DNA of 64,000 nt. Origin: Chryseobacterium candidae. Lineage in GTDB: Bacteria; Bacteroidota; Bacteroidia; Flavobacteriales; Weeksellaceae. A program made the position numbers and the translations under genes. Shown in pieces: positions 45,135 through 52,623 of the stretch. Location: positions 186,001 through 250,000 of the forward strand of contig NZ_SDLV01000003.1 of NCBI RefSeq assembly GCF_004916905.1. Direction: 5' to 3'. Under the pieces are notes generated by a model. That model was not told where the DNA came from. It made no database searches and saw only the letters and a list, made by a program, of their open reading frames with translations. The stretch's first letter is position 1, and the number at the start of each line of letters is the position of its first letter.

Positions 45135-45142
45135 CAAAAATA
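45135..45142 (-). promoter_or_regulatory. -7 promoter element of the minus-strand acyltransferase
   Basis: TATTTTTG on the minus strand matches TAnnTTTG exactly, about 90 nt upstream of the acyltransferase ATG. No clear -33 TTG. Confidence 0.45.
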
Positions 45143-45173
45143 AGATTTATTATTATAATTATATAAAACAAAT

Positions 45174-45181
45174 TATATTTG
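45174..45181 (+). promoter_or_regulatory. -7 promoter element of the 45.2-47.7 kb transcript
   Basis: TATATTTG matches TAnnTTTG exactly. Transcription would start near 45188, which leaves a leader of about 24 nt before the ATG at 45212 but almost none before the GTG at 45194. Confidence 0.5.
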
Positions 45182-45211
45182 TAGACTGCAAATGTGAAAA
45201 TAAATTTAAGT

Positions 45212-45757
45212 ATGCTTGATGAAATTTTAGCAAAAATTCAACGAAAAAGCCAGATTTCTCGTCTCAAAAAACACCCTAATGTTTCTTTTAAGGGAATAAG
45301 GCTTGGGATCAGCAATCATTTTATTCTGCACGAAAATTTAAAAAATGTTACGCTTGGGAATTCTTTGAGTTTCAGAAATTATGTACATATTCTTGTGCAG
45401 CAGAATGCTATTTTAGAAATTGGAGATCATTTTTTCATGAATAATTTTTGCTCAATCAATTGTCTTGACAGGATTTCAATAGGAAACAATACGTTGTTCG
45501 GAGAAGGGGTAAAGCTGTATGACCACAACCATGCTTACCAGACTCAGCCGGAATTTAGGCTGCTTTCATCTGAGTTTACTACGGCTCCCATCAAAATAGG
45601 AAATAACTGCTGGCTTGGAAGTAATGTGACCGTCTTAAAAGGTGTTACTATTGGGGACAACTGTATCATCGGAGCTGGATGTGTGATTCATAAAGATATT
45701 CCGTCCAATACCACAGTTATCAACCATCAGGATTTAATATTCAAAGAACGGTCATGA
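45212..45757 (+). CDS. Left-handed beta-helix acyltransferase
   Basis: From the ATG at 45212 the protein has 181 residues; a GTG at 45194 would add six but lies right behind the predicted transcription start. Hexapeptide repeats are clear (AILEIGDHFFMNNFCSINCL, ISIGNNTLFGEGVKLYDHNH). LYDHNHAY is the histidine-bearing loop seen in galactoside/maltose acetyltransferases. CWLGSNVTVLKGVTIGDNCI follows. It likely O-acetylates a sugar. The next gene overlaps by 4 nt. Confidence 0.88.
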   Translation: MLDEILAKIQRKSQISRLKKHPNVSFKGIRLGISNHFILHENLKNVTLGNSLSFRNYVHILVQQNAILEIGDHFFMNNFCSINCLDRISIGNNTLFGEGVKLYDHNHAYQTQPEFRLLSSEFTTAPIKIGNNCWLGSNVTVLKGVTIGDNCIIGAGCVIHKDIPSNTTVINHQDLIFKERS

Positions 45758-46593
45758 AGTTTTCTATCCTTATTGCCCATTACAACAACGCTGTTTTTTT
45801 TAAAGACTGTTTTGAAAGTATTCTTCAGCAGACTTATACAAACTGGGAAGCTGTAATTTTAGACGATGCCTCTTCTGACAACGAGAAGAAAATAATACAG
45901 GAAATGATTTCAAAGGACAAAAGATTCAGGTTTTTTGAAAATGAAAAAAACTCCGGTGTAGGAGTTACAAAAAGCAAGCTGATTGAACTGGCCGAAGGGG
46001 AAATCTGTGGCTTTCTGGATCCTGATGACGCCATCTCTCCTACCGCTATTCAAAAATGTATGGAGATTTTTCAGACTAGAAAAAACACAGTCCTTACCTA
46101 CTCAAGGTTTATGACGTGTGATCAGAATCTGAAGCCTATAGCTCCGTTCAGATCAGCTATGCAGGTGCCGAATGGAGATCCCTGTTTTTTTAATTTTCCG
46201 ATTCAGATTGCTCATTTTGTAAGCTTCAGAAAAGCAGTGTATGAGCAAACAGAAAAAATGAACCCTAATTTAAAAATAGGGGAAGATCAGGATTTATACC
46301 TTAAAATGTATGAAAAAGGGAATGTTCATTTTATTAATGAAACGAACTATCTTTACCGAACCCATCAGGGCGGCATTTCTCAGAATGACAATAAAAAGAA
46401 ATCCCATGAATATTTTGCTCAGGTGATTTTCAACACCATGAAGCGCAGAGGGCTTAGTACCATCAATGGGAAAAAAGTTCCTGAAAAGTATACAGATTCA
46501 GATGAAATATTCGCGCTGCTGCAGTATCAGCATCAATTGCCTTTCCGAATCAAGAAAAAGATAAAAATTACATTACAATCAATCTTCGGATAA
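45754..46593 (+). CDS. Glycosyltransferase family 2 (paralog of the one at 35175)
   Basis: The 279-residue GT-A enzyme has ILIAHYNNAVFFKDCFESIL, LDDASSDNEKKI and GEICGFLDPDDAI, then ENP-like KIGEDQDLYLKMYEKGNVHF and YRTHQGGIS. The match with the GT2 at 35175 extends over the whole length (NYNN/HYNN, WEAVILDD, LIELAEAEICGFLDPDD). The gene overlaps its neighbours by 4 nt and 1 nt, so it is translationally coupled. Confidence 0.92.
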   Translation: MKFSILIAHYNNAVFFKDCFESILQQTYTNWEAVILDDASSDNEKKIIQEMISKDKRFRFFENEKNSGVGVTKSKLIELAEGEICGFLDPDDAISPTAIQKCMEIFQTRKNTVLTYSRFMTCDQNLKPIAPFRSAMQVPNGDPCFFNFPIQIAHFVSFRKAVYEQTEKMNPNLKIGEDQDLYLKMYEKGNVHFINETNYLYRTHQGGISQNDNKKKSHEYFAQVIFNTMKRRGLSTINGKKVPEKYTDSDEIFALLQYQHQLPFRIKKKIKITLQSIFG

Positions 46594-47747
46594 TGTTAGA
46601 AAAAAAAATAAAAATTTTGTTCAGGCACCGCTCCATGGAAATGGGAGGCGTAGAAAAAGTATTACTGGGACTGCTCAACAACCTTGATCCTGACAAATTT
46701 GAAATGACGGTATGCCTTACCCTCAACCAGGGAAAACTGCGTGATGAACTTCCGAAGCATATCAGAAAAGTATACCTTACTGATGGAAAAGAAGATTTTT
46801 CCAGCAATTCTCTTTTACAGAAACTTCAGCTCGTTAAAAGAAGAATAAAGCTGAGAAAACTGAAAAATATCCCTGCCATCGCAGACCGTCTTATCAATGA
46901 TACTTTTGATATTGAAATCGGGATGGATTACAGGGACTATGATGCCATTCTGAATTCAACCAATAAGAATTCAAAAAAAATAGGATGGTTTCACTCTGAA
47001 ATTAATGTACCGAAATTTCAGCCTTTAGTGCCGAACATTCTAAAGAGCTTTCCGCAATTTGACCATATGGTATACTGTTCCCACAAGATAAAAGATATGA
47101 TGCATCAGCATTACCCTAATCTTAATTATCCGGCTGAAAGCGTTATCATTAATCCTATCCCTATTGATGAAATTAAACGTAAGGCAGAAGAAAACCTTGA
47201 AAATTTCCCTGAAGGACCTGTTTTTGCGTCTATTGGAAGACTTCATTCAAGAAAAGGATATCATAAGCTTATTGACGCTCATAAAAAGCTTATAGATGAA
47301 GGGTTTCATCACAGCATCATTGTTATTGGTGACGGTGATGAAATGAACAACCTCAAGGCACAGGCAGCCAAAAATAATGTTGAAAAAACATTTATTCTGG
47401 CCGGAAATCAAATGAATCCTTATCCTTACATCAAAAAAGCGGATTATTTTGTTCTTCCTTCAGAATCTGAAGCATGGCCATTGGTCATTGCTGAAGCTTT
47501 AATTCTTCAGAAACCTATTATTGCAACAGAAGTAGGAGATGTAGGATTGATGATCAGGGACCGTGAAACAGGATACCTCATCAATTATGAAATTGATGAA
47601 ATGTATTCAGCGATGAAAACATTCCTTACCGATCCTGGCCTTGTTCTCCACATCAGAGAGAACCTTAAAACAATTGAAAATCAGTTTGATAATAAGAAAA
47701 TATTTGACAGCATAGAACATATTATAGAAACTTTACACAAAAAGTAA
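46593..47747 (+). CDS. Glycosyltransferase family 4
   Basis: The 384-residue GT-B enzyme has FRHRSMEMGGVEKVLLGLLN (acceptor-side glycine loop), FASIGRLHSRKGYHKLIDAH (nucleotide-binding start of the second domain), VIGDGDEMNNLKAQA and LPSESEAWPLVIAEALILQK with the E-x7-E donor motif. It is a paralog of the GT4 at 50404. It shares one base with the upstream stop (TAATG) and converges with the minus-strand SDR gene with only 1 nt between them. Confidence 0.93.
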   Translation: MLEKKIKILFRHRSMEMGGVEKVLLGLLNNLDPDKFEMTVCLTLNQGKLRDELPKHIRKVYLTDGKEDFSSNSLLQKLQLVKRRIKLRKLKNIPAIADRLINDTFDIEIGMDYRDYDAILNSTNKNSKKIGWFHSEINVPKFQPLVPNILKSFPQFDHMVYCSHKIKDMMHQHYPNLNYPAESVIINPIPIDEIKRKAEENLENFPEGPVFASIGRLHSRKGYHKLIDAHKKLIDEGFHHSIIVIGDGDEMNNLKAQAAKNNVEKTFILAGNQMNPYPYIKKADYFVLPSESEAWPLVIAEALILQKPIIATEVGDVGLMIRDRETGYLINYEIDEMYSAMKTFLTDPGLVLHIRENLKTIENQFDNKKIFDSIEHIIETLHKK

Positions 47748-47748
47748 G

Positions 47749-48507
47749 TTACTGTGCAGAATATCCTCCGTCTATCACAAGGTTGGTGCCTGTGACCCAT
47801 CTTGAGGCATCGGACAGTAAAAAAATACAGGCATTCGCTACATCTTTAGGTTCACCTATTCCCAGCGGATGCTTTTTTATGATTTCTGATGAAGCTTCCT
47901 CGCCGATATTTTCAAACATCTTCTCTAAAATCGGAGTGTTTACCATCGCCGGGCTTATGCTGTTGACACGAATATTACTTCTTGAAAGTTCCATAGCCAA
48001 AGAACGTGCTCCGGAGATTACAGCTCCTTTACTGGCAGAATAAGCCGCTTTTCCGGCCTCTCCTATCATTCCCGCAACAGAAGAGATAAATACGAAACTG
48101 GAGTTTTCATCTTTATATTTTTTTAAAGATAAAATTTTAGCGATTTCAAGTCCCGCAATGACATTAACAGCAAATATGTCCTGATACAGCTGAGGATTGT
48201 GCTTTTTTAATGGTAATGTTTTTTCGATACCGGCACAATGAATAAATCCCGATATTTTACCTAAAATTGAAACTTTATCCGCAATAACTGCTTCAAGGTT
48301 TTCAGATTGGGTAATATCTTCAGTGATGGTTTCAACTTTTGTTTCAGGATTGAGCATAGAAACGGTTTTCATCAGTTCTTCCTGATTTCTTCCTACAAGA
48401 ATAAGATCTGCACCGCTATTGCTGCATTCTACAGAACAGCTTCTCCCAATTCCGGAAGAAGCGCCTGTAATGAGAATAATTTTATTTTTTAATGAGAAAG
48501 CATCCAT
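47749..48507 (-). CDS. SDR-family oxidoreductase, FabG-like
   Basis: The 252-residue classical SDR has ITGASSGIGRSCSVECSNSG (NAD(P) site), HCAGIEKTLPLKK, the active-site FISSVAGMIGEAGKAAYSAS with Ser and Tyr and the following Lys, and a C-terminal VIDGGYSAQ. It resembles 3-oxoacyl-ACP reductases. Its ATG overlaps the ACP stop by one base, and with the ketosynthase III upstream it forms a small acyl-synthesis operon. A likely role is reduction of a 3-ketoacyl-ACP to a 3-hydroxyacyl-ACP (inference from the trio). Confidence 0.88.
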   Translation of the reverse strand: MDAFSLKNKIILITGASSGIGRSCSVECSNSGADLILVGRNQEELMKTVSMLNPETKVETITEDITQSENLEAVIADKVSILGKISGFIHCAGIEKTLPLKKHNPQLYQDIFAVNVIAGLEIAKILSLKKYKDENSSFVFISSVAGMIGEAGKAAYSASKGAVISGARSLAMELSRSNIRVNSISPAMVNTPILEKMFENIGEEASSEIIKKHPLGIGEPKDVANACIFLLSDASRWVTGTNLVIDGGYSAQ

Positions 48508-48740
48508 TAATCTTCAAAATTTTCTTTTCCTATAACATTCATCAGATCTGAAACGGTTTCAATATCTTTAAAATGCTTGGTATCAATTTTCTTGCTGAAA
48601 TTTTCGTCTACAAACGCAATAACAGAAAGTAAGCTTATAGAATCGTAGCTTTCTAAAGATTTCAGGTTCGTTTCAGTAGTCAATGTTTCATCTTCTTCCA
48701 GTTCCTCCTGTAGTTTTTCTAAAAAAACGGATGTTTTCAT
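48507..48740 (-). CDS. Acyl carrier protein
   Basis: The 77-residue acidic protein has the ACP pattern, with SLESYDSISLLSVIAFVDEN containing the Asp-Ser phosphopantetheine site (Ser34), and a following helix with KIDTKHFKDIETVSDLMNVI. The motif DSI replaces the DSL of housekeeping AcpP, so it is probably a dedicated carrier. It sits between the ketosynthase III and the SDR gene and would carry the growing acyl chain. Confidence 0.9.
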   Translation of the reverse strand: MKTSVFLEKLQEELEEDETLTTETNLKSLESYDSISLLSVIAFVDENFSKKIDTKHFKDIETVSDLMNVIGKENFED

Positions 48741-48767
48741 ATTTTATAATTTTAAATGTTTGTTATT

Positions 48768-49739
48768 TTAAATTTCCATAATAGTGGCACCCCATGAATA
48801 TCCAACTCCAAATCCTGCCATTAAAACCTTATCTCCTTCTTTCAGCATTCCTTTATCCATCATATTTTTAAGAGCAATAGGAATTGTTGCAGAAACGGTA
48901 TTACCGGTTTTTTCCATGTCAATATAAAACTTTTCTGCCGGTATTTTTGTTTTCTTTCTTAAATAATTCAGCATAAAAGAATTGGCCTGATGAAAAACAA
49001 AATGGTCAATATCATCCATTGTCATTCCGTTCACTTCCAATGTTTCTTTTACCAGTCCCGGAATATTTTCAATTGTAAAATTAAAAATTTCAGGACCATT
49101 CATATAAATATTCTCAGGGCCGAATTCGTGTTCAGGATTCAGTTCAAAGTCTTTTTTAAATGCTCCTTTTTTCACCATAAGATTTTCCGCACCGCTTCCG
49201 TCTGTTCCCAGACAGAACTGATAATCATTACCTTCAGCTTTTTCAATAATAGCAGAGGCAGAGGCATCTCCGAATATACTTCGGTTGCCTTTATCATCGG
49301 GATGAATATGTTTGGTGTATGTTTCTGAAGTTACCAGAAGAATACTCTTTGCAATTCCACCGGCAATCAGCCCTTTTGCAAAGGCTAATCCATAAACAAA
49401 TCCTGAACAGCCAAGGTTAAAATCTATAGCTCCGATATTTTTTCTAAGCCCCAATCTGTCCTGCAAAATACAGGCCGTTGTAGGAAGAAAATACTCCGGA
49501 CTTTGGGTACAGAACAAAATAAAATCTACTTTGTTTCTGTCATAGTTTTCGAAAATTTTTTCTGAAGATTGTACAGCCATATCCAGTACGGTTTCGCTGT
49601 CAGAAGAAATATGGCGTTGGGAAATACCTACTTTCTCCTGAATACGTTCGGAGCTCCATTCAGGGAACTGCTTTTCAAGATCCTCGTTAGTTAACACCTG
49701 CTGAGGCAGGTAATATTCTATTTTTGAAATTTTCATCAT
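48768..49739 (-). CDS. Beta-ketoacyl-ACP synthase III (FabH-like)
   Basis: The 323-residue thiolase-fold enzyme condenses an acyl-CoA with malonyl-ACP. The catalytic triad is visible: Cys111 in FNLGCSGFVYGL, His in FVFHQANSFML and Asn in KTGNTVSATIP. The N-terminal helix signature EKVGISQRHI is also typical. Because it stands with a private ACP and an SDR in a polysaccharide locus, it probably serves a special acyl chain rather than bulk fatty-acid synthesis. It is divergent from the acyltransferase at 49790, with a -7 element in between. Confidence 0.93.
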   Translation of the reverse strand: MMKISKIEYYLPQQVLTNEDLEKQFPEWSSERIQEKVGISQRHISSDSETVLDMAVQSSEKIFENYDRNKVDFILFCTQSPEYFLPTTACILQDRLGLRKNIGAIDFNLGCSGFVYGLAFAKGLIAGGIAKSILLVTSETYTKHIHPDDKGNRSIFGDASASAIIEKAEGNDYQFCLGTDGSGAENLMVKKGAFKKDFELNPEHEFGPENIYMNGPEIFNFTIENIPGLVKETLEVNGMTMDDIDHFVFHQANSFMLNYLRKKTKIPAEKFYIDMEKTGNTVSATIPIALKNMMDKGMLKEGDKVLMAGFGVGYSWGATIMEI

Positions 49740-49761
49740 ATTAATAATTTCTCTTTCTTTG

Positions 49762-49769
49762 CAAAAGTA
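49762..49769 (-). promoter_or_regulatory. -7 promoter element of the ketosynthase-ACP-SDR operon
   Basis: TACTTTTG on the minus strand matches TAnnTTTG exactly, 22 nt before the ketosynthase ATG. No TTG at the -33 position. Confidence 0.5.
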
Positions 49770-49789
49770 ACGAAAACAAATTTACACTT

Positions 49790-50362
49790 GTGATGATTTT
49801 TATATTCAGAATCCTATTAAAAATAGACTCCCTCTATCATACTTTTTTGAACAGGGGCAGCCTTGAAGTGGCAAAATACAGAGGTATGAAGGTAGGAAAA
49901 AACTTTAATATGCCTGATAAAGTGTATTTCGGAACTGAACCTTACCTTATCGAAATTGGTGATAATGTAAACATTGCCGGAGATGTAAGGTTTGTAAACC
50001 ATGGCGGAACGACTACTCTGCTCAGAAAACTTCCGGGCTATGAAGATGCAAGAATACTGGGAAGAATAAAAATCGGAAACAACTGCACCATCGGGCTTAA
50101 TTGTGTGATTATGCAGGATGTTCAGATTGGAAACAACTGTATTTTAGGAGCGAACTCTGTGTTGTCACAATCTATGCCGGATAATACCGTCTTTATAGGA
50201 AACCCTGCTCAATTCTTGTGTACCATTGAAGATTATGGTGATATTGTTCTTAAAAATAATCCGGAATATCCCCGTGAACTGGAAAAAGACAGAAAGAAAC
50301 TGGATGCCTATATCAAAGAAAATCTTCCTCACAAGTATAAAAAAGCAAGAAAAATTAAATAA
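49790..50362 (+). CDS. Left-handed beta-helix acyltransferase
   Basis: The 190-residue protein begins with a hydrophobic stretch and then shows hexapeptide repeats (YLIEIGDNVNIAGDVRFVNH, IKIGNNCTIGLNCVIMQDVQ) and ends with FIGNPAQFL and a charged tail. NHGGTTTLLRK after the first coil set resembles the loop of WcaF/WbbJ-type acetyltransferases. It is divergent from the ketosynthase gene, whose acyl product it could use, but ordinary O-acetylation is equally likely. Confidence 0.87.
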   Translation: MMIFIFRILLKIDSLYHTFLNRGSLEVAKYRGMKVGKNFNMPDKVYFGTEPYLIEIGDNVNIAGDVRFVNHGGTTTLLRKLPGYEDARILGRIKIGNNCTIGLNCVIMQDVQIGNNCILGANSVLSQSMPDNTVFIGNPAQFLCTIEDYGDIVLKNNPEYPRELEKDRKKLDAYIKENLPHKYKKARKIK

Positions 50363-50403
50363 ATTTAATCTTGTAAAAAAATTATAAAAAAGAAAAAAAC
50401 AAA

Positions 50404-51552
50404 TTGAAAAAGAAAAAACTCCTCATTCGTATAGGTTCATTACGTCATGGTGGTGCTGAGAAAGTGTTAATCAACTTTCTGAAGAATCTGCCTGCTGATA
50501 AGTATGAAGTTGATCTTCTGGTAAATCTCTATTCAGGATTATACATTAAAGAGGTTCCGTCCTGGGTGACCCTGTACTATTTGACAAAAGGAGAAATGAT
50601 TACCACCAACAGGCTGCAGGATATTCCTGTGAAAGCCTACAGGGTTCTTTATCAGAAAATGTTTCTTTGGTTCCCTTCCCTTCTTTATAAATTTGTTTTA
50701 AAGAATAAAAAATACGATGTAGAGATTGCAGCCATCCATGCGATGCATCGGGAAATTCTCTCCAGTCCGCAAAAAGATTCAAAAAAAATTATCTGGGTAC
50801 AGAATGATATTTTCAATGTAAAAGAATACACACCGGAAGTAATCAGACAGTTCTTCAGGTTTGACAGAATTCTGGTAATCTCCAACAAACTTCAGGAAGG
50901 AATGCATAATTTGGCTAAAAATGAAGCTGAAAAAGCATCCGTTATTAAGATCTTCAATCCGATTGACAAAAATGATACATTAAGAAAAGCGGATATTGAC
51001 GTGAATGATTATCCCTTCAGCAGTGATCTTCCAACTTTTGTAACGGTAGGAACCGTATACCCTCAGAAAGGGTACGACAGATTGCTTAATGTACATAAAA
51101 AGCTTGTTGATGAAGGGTTAAAGCATCATCTTTTGATCATTGGCGATGGGTATGATTTTAACAATATTCAGGATCAGCTCAATAAGCTCGGTCTTCAGGA
51201 CACTGCAAAAATGCTTGGTTTCAGCAGTAATCCCTACCCTTATATGAAAAAGGCGGATTTCTATATTATGTCTTCAAGACATGAAGGATTTCCTACCATT
51301 ATTGCCGAAGCACTGATTCTCAATAAGCCTATTTCTGCAACAGATATTTCAGGAATCAGGGATCTTCTGCAGGATGGCAAACTCGGGAATATCACTCCAA
51401 ATTCCGAAGAGGGGATTTATGAAGGAATGAAAAAGTTTCTTACGGATAAAAATATCACTGAAGAATACAAAAAACAGATCTCGGAAACTGAACTTCCGTT
51501 TGTTTTGGAAAAATCTGTAGAACATCTTCAGAAAATAATTGACGAAGTATAA
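50404..51552 (+). CDS. Glycosyltransferase family 4 (paralog of the one at 46593)
   Basis: The 382-residue GT-B enzyme has LIRIGSLRHGGAEKVLINFL, TVGTVYPQKGYDRLLNVHKK, LIIGDGYDFNNIQ and SSRHEGFPTIIAEALILNKP with the E-x7-E motif. Its order of motifs and the sequence KKLVDEGLKHHLLIIGDG parallel the GT4 at 46593. The start codon is TTG at 50404, since the glycine loop begins at residue 8 and no nearby ATG exists. The acetyltransferase follows after 11 nt. Confidence 0.92.
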   Translation: MKKKKLLIRIGSLRHGGAEKVLINFLKNLPADKYEVDLLVNLYSGLYIKEVPSWVTLYYLTKGEMITTNRLQDIPVKAYRVLYQKMFLWFPSLLYKFVLKNKKYDVEIAAIHAMHREILSSPQKDSKKIIWVQNDIFNVKEYTPEVIRQFFRFDRILVISNKLQEGMHNLAKNEAEKASVIKIFNPIDKNDTLRKADIDVNDYPFSSDLPTFVTVGTVYPQKGYDRLLNVHKKLVDEGLKHHLLIIGDGYDFNNIQDQLNKLGLQDTAKMLGFSSNPYPYMKKADFYIMSSRHEGFPTIIAEALILNKPISATDISGIRDLLQDGKLGNITPNSEEGIYEGMKKFLTDKNITEEYKKQISETELPFVLEKSVEHLQKIIDEV

Positions 51553-51563
51553 AAATATTTATA

Positions 51564-52118
51564 ATGGCTGATTATTCAATCATTCAAAAAGACTTTTACC
51601 GGGAAAGCGGAAAGTGGCTTTCTACATTTCAGATCTGGAAAAAATGTATTCATCCCAATCTTCATTTTGTGTACATTCTGAGAATCTCTCAGAAGTATCA
51701 GAAGAAATCTATTTTAAATACTTTCTGGAGGGTTGTACTGAGACATTACCAGATCAAATACGGATTTCAGATTTATCCTGAAACTCAGATTGGCGAAGGT
51801 TTTTATTTGGGACATTTTGGAAGCCTTGTCATCAATCCCAAAACAGTTATCGGGAAAAATTGCAATATTGCCCATGGAGTGACTATAGGGCAGCAAAACC
51901 GTGGAAAAAATGAAGGATATCCGGTTATTGGCGACGAAGTATGGATAGGCACCAATGCAGTTATTGTTGGAGGAATCACCATTGGAAATAATGTGTTGAT
52001 TGTTCCTAATTCTTATGTCAACTTTGATGTTCCCTCCGATTCTGTTGTCATAGGAAATCCGGCAAAAATTATCCACACACCGGATGCAACAAAGGATTAT
52101 ATCAACCGTAAAGTATAG
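51564..52118 (+). CDS. Serine-acetyltransferase-like hexapeptide O-acetyltransferase
   Basis: The 184-residue protein has a helical N-terminal part and a CysE-like beta-helix: FQIYPETQIGEGFYLGHFGS, CNIAHGVTIGQQNRGKNEGY (the CysE-type histidine loop) and IGTNAVIVGGITIGNNVLIV, ending in VIGNPAKII. Within a glycan locus such proteins usually acetylate sugars rather than serine. It closes the run of plus-strand glycan genes; about 500 nt without genes follow. Confidence 0.87.
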   Translation: MADYSIIQKDFYRESGKWLSTFQIWKKCIHPNLHFVYILRISQKYQKKSILNTFWRVVLRHYQIKYGFQIYPETQIGEGFYLGHFGSLVINPKTVIGKNCNIAHGVTIGQQNRGKNEGYPVIGDEVWIGTNAVIVGGITIGNNVLIVPNSYVNFDVPSDSVVIGNPAKIIHTPDATKDYINRKV

Positions 52119-52623
52119 TAAACCCAATAGTTATAGTAAAAATTCTACTTGTATTTATCGGTAATTTCATGTACATTTGAAAAATTGTATTATATGATTA
52201 AGAAGATAACATCATAATCATCCGATTGTATCCATAATAGCACATTTTACTATCAGGATAATGCCAATCATGCAATACAAATTGTCTGAAAAAATCGCTT
52301 GACAGTAAAAACACAACTCCAACTTAATTATTAATAAAAAAGTAATTTTTTGATGAAAAAAACAGAAAACCCAACATCCTTATCCCTACTCATGCAATCA
52401 ACTCTATAAAGCGTAAAAACAACATACCGCTATAAACTGAAACTACTTATTTTCAAAAGTTCCTTTTTTGAGTTGATATAATATCTGCAAGATTTAAGAA
52501 TTATTATCTGACACTAATTCATTTTTGTACAATACACAACCCTGATATTCAACACACTCACATCTGGAAACGTTTGAGGAAGATAATATAAAATTGGTCT
52601 CAACAGCACAGAAATACACAACC
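52119..52623. other. Gene-free AT-rich region
   Basis: About 500 bases between the acetyltransferase and the phosphoethanolamine-transferase-like gene. I see no open frame of note, no tRNA and no strong terminator. A CATTTTTG near 52521-52531 differs from the -7 consensus at one position and could serve the downstream gene. Confidence 0.4.

Noticed and set aside
51564-52118. True serine acetyltransferase (cysE) for cysteine synthesis
   Set aside because: The beta-helix resembles CysE, but the N-terminal helical domain is short and the gene is embedded in the glycan locus; sugar O-acetylation is more likely.
52594-52623. TTG start for the phosphoethanolamine-transferase-like gene
   Set aside because: It would put ten polar residues ahead of the first membrane helix, while the ATG at 52624 starts right at it.
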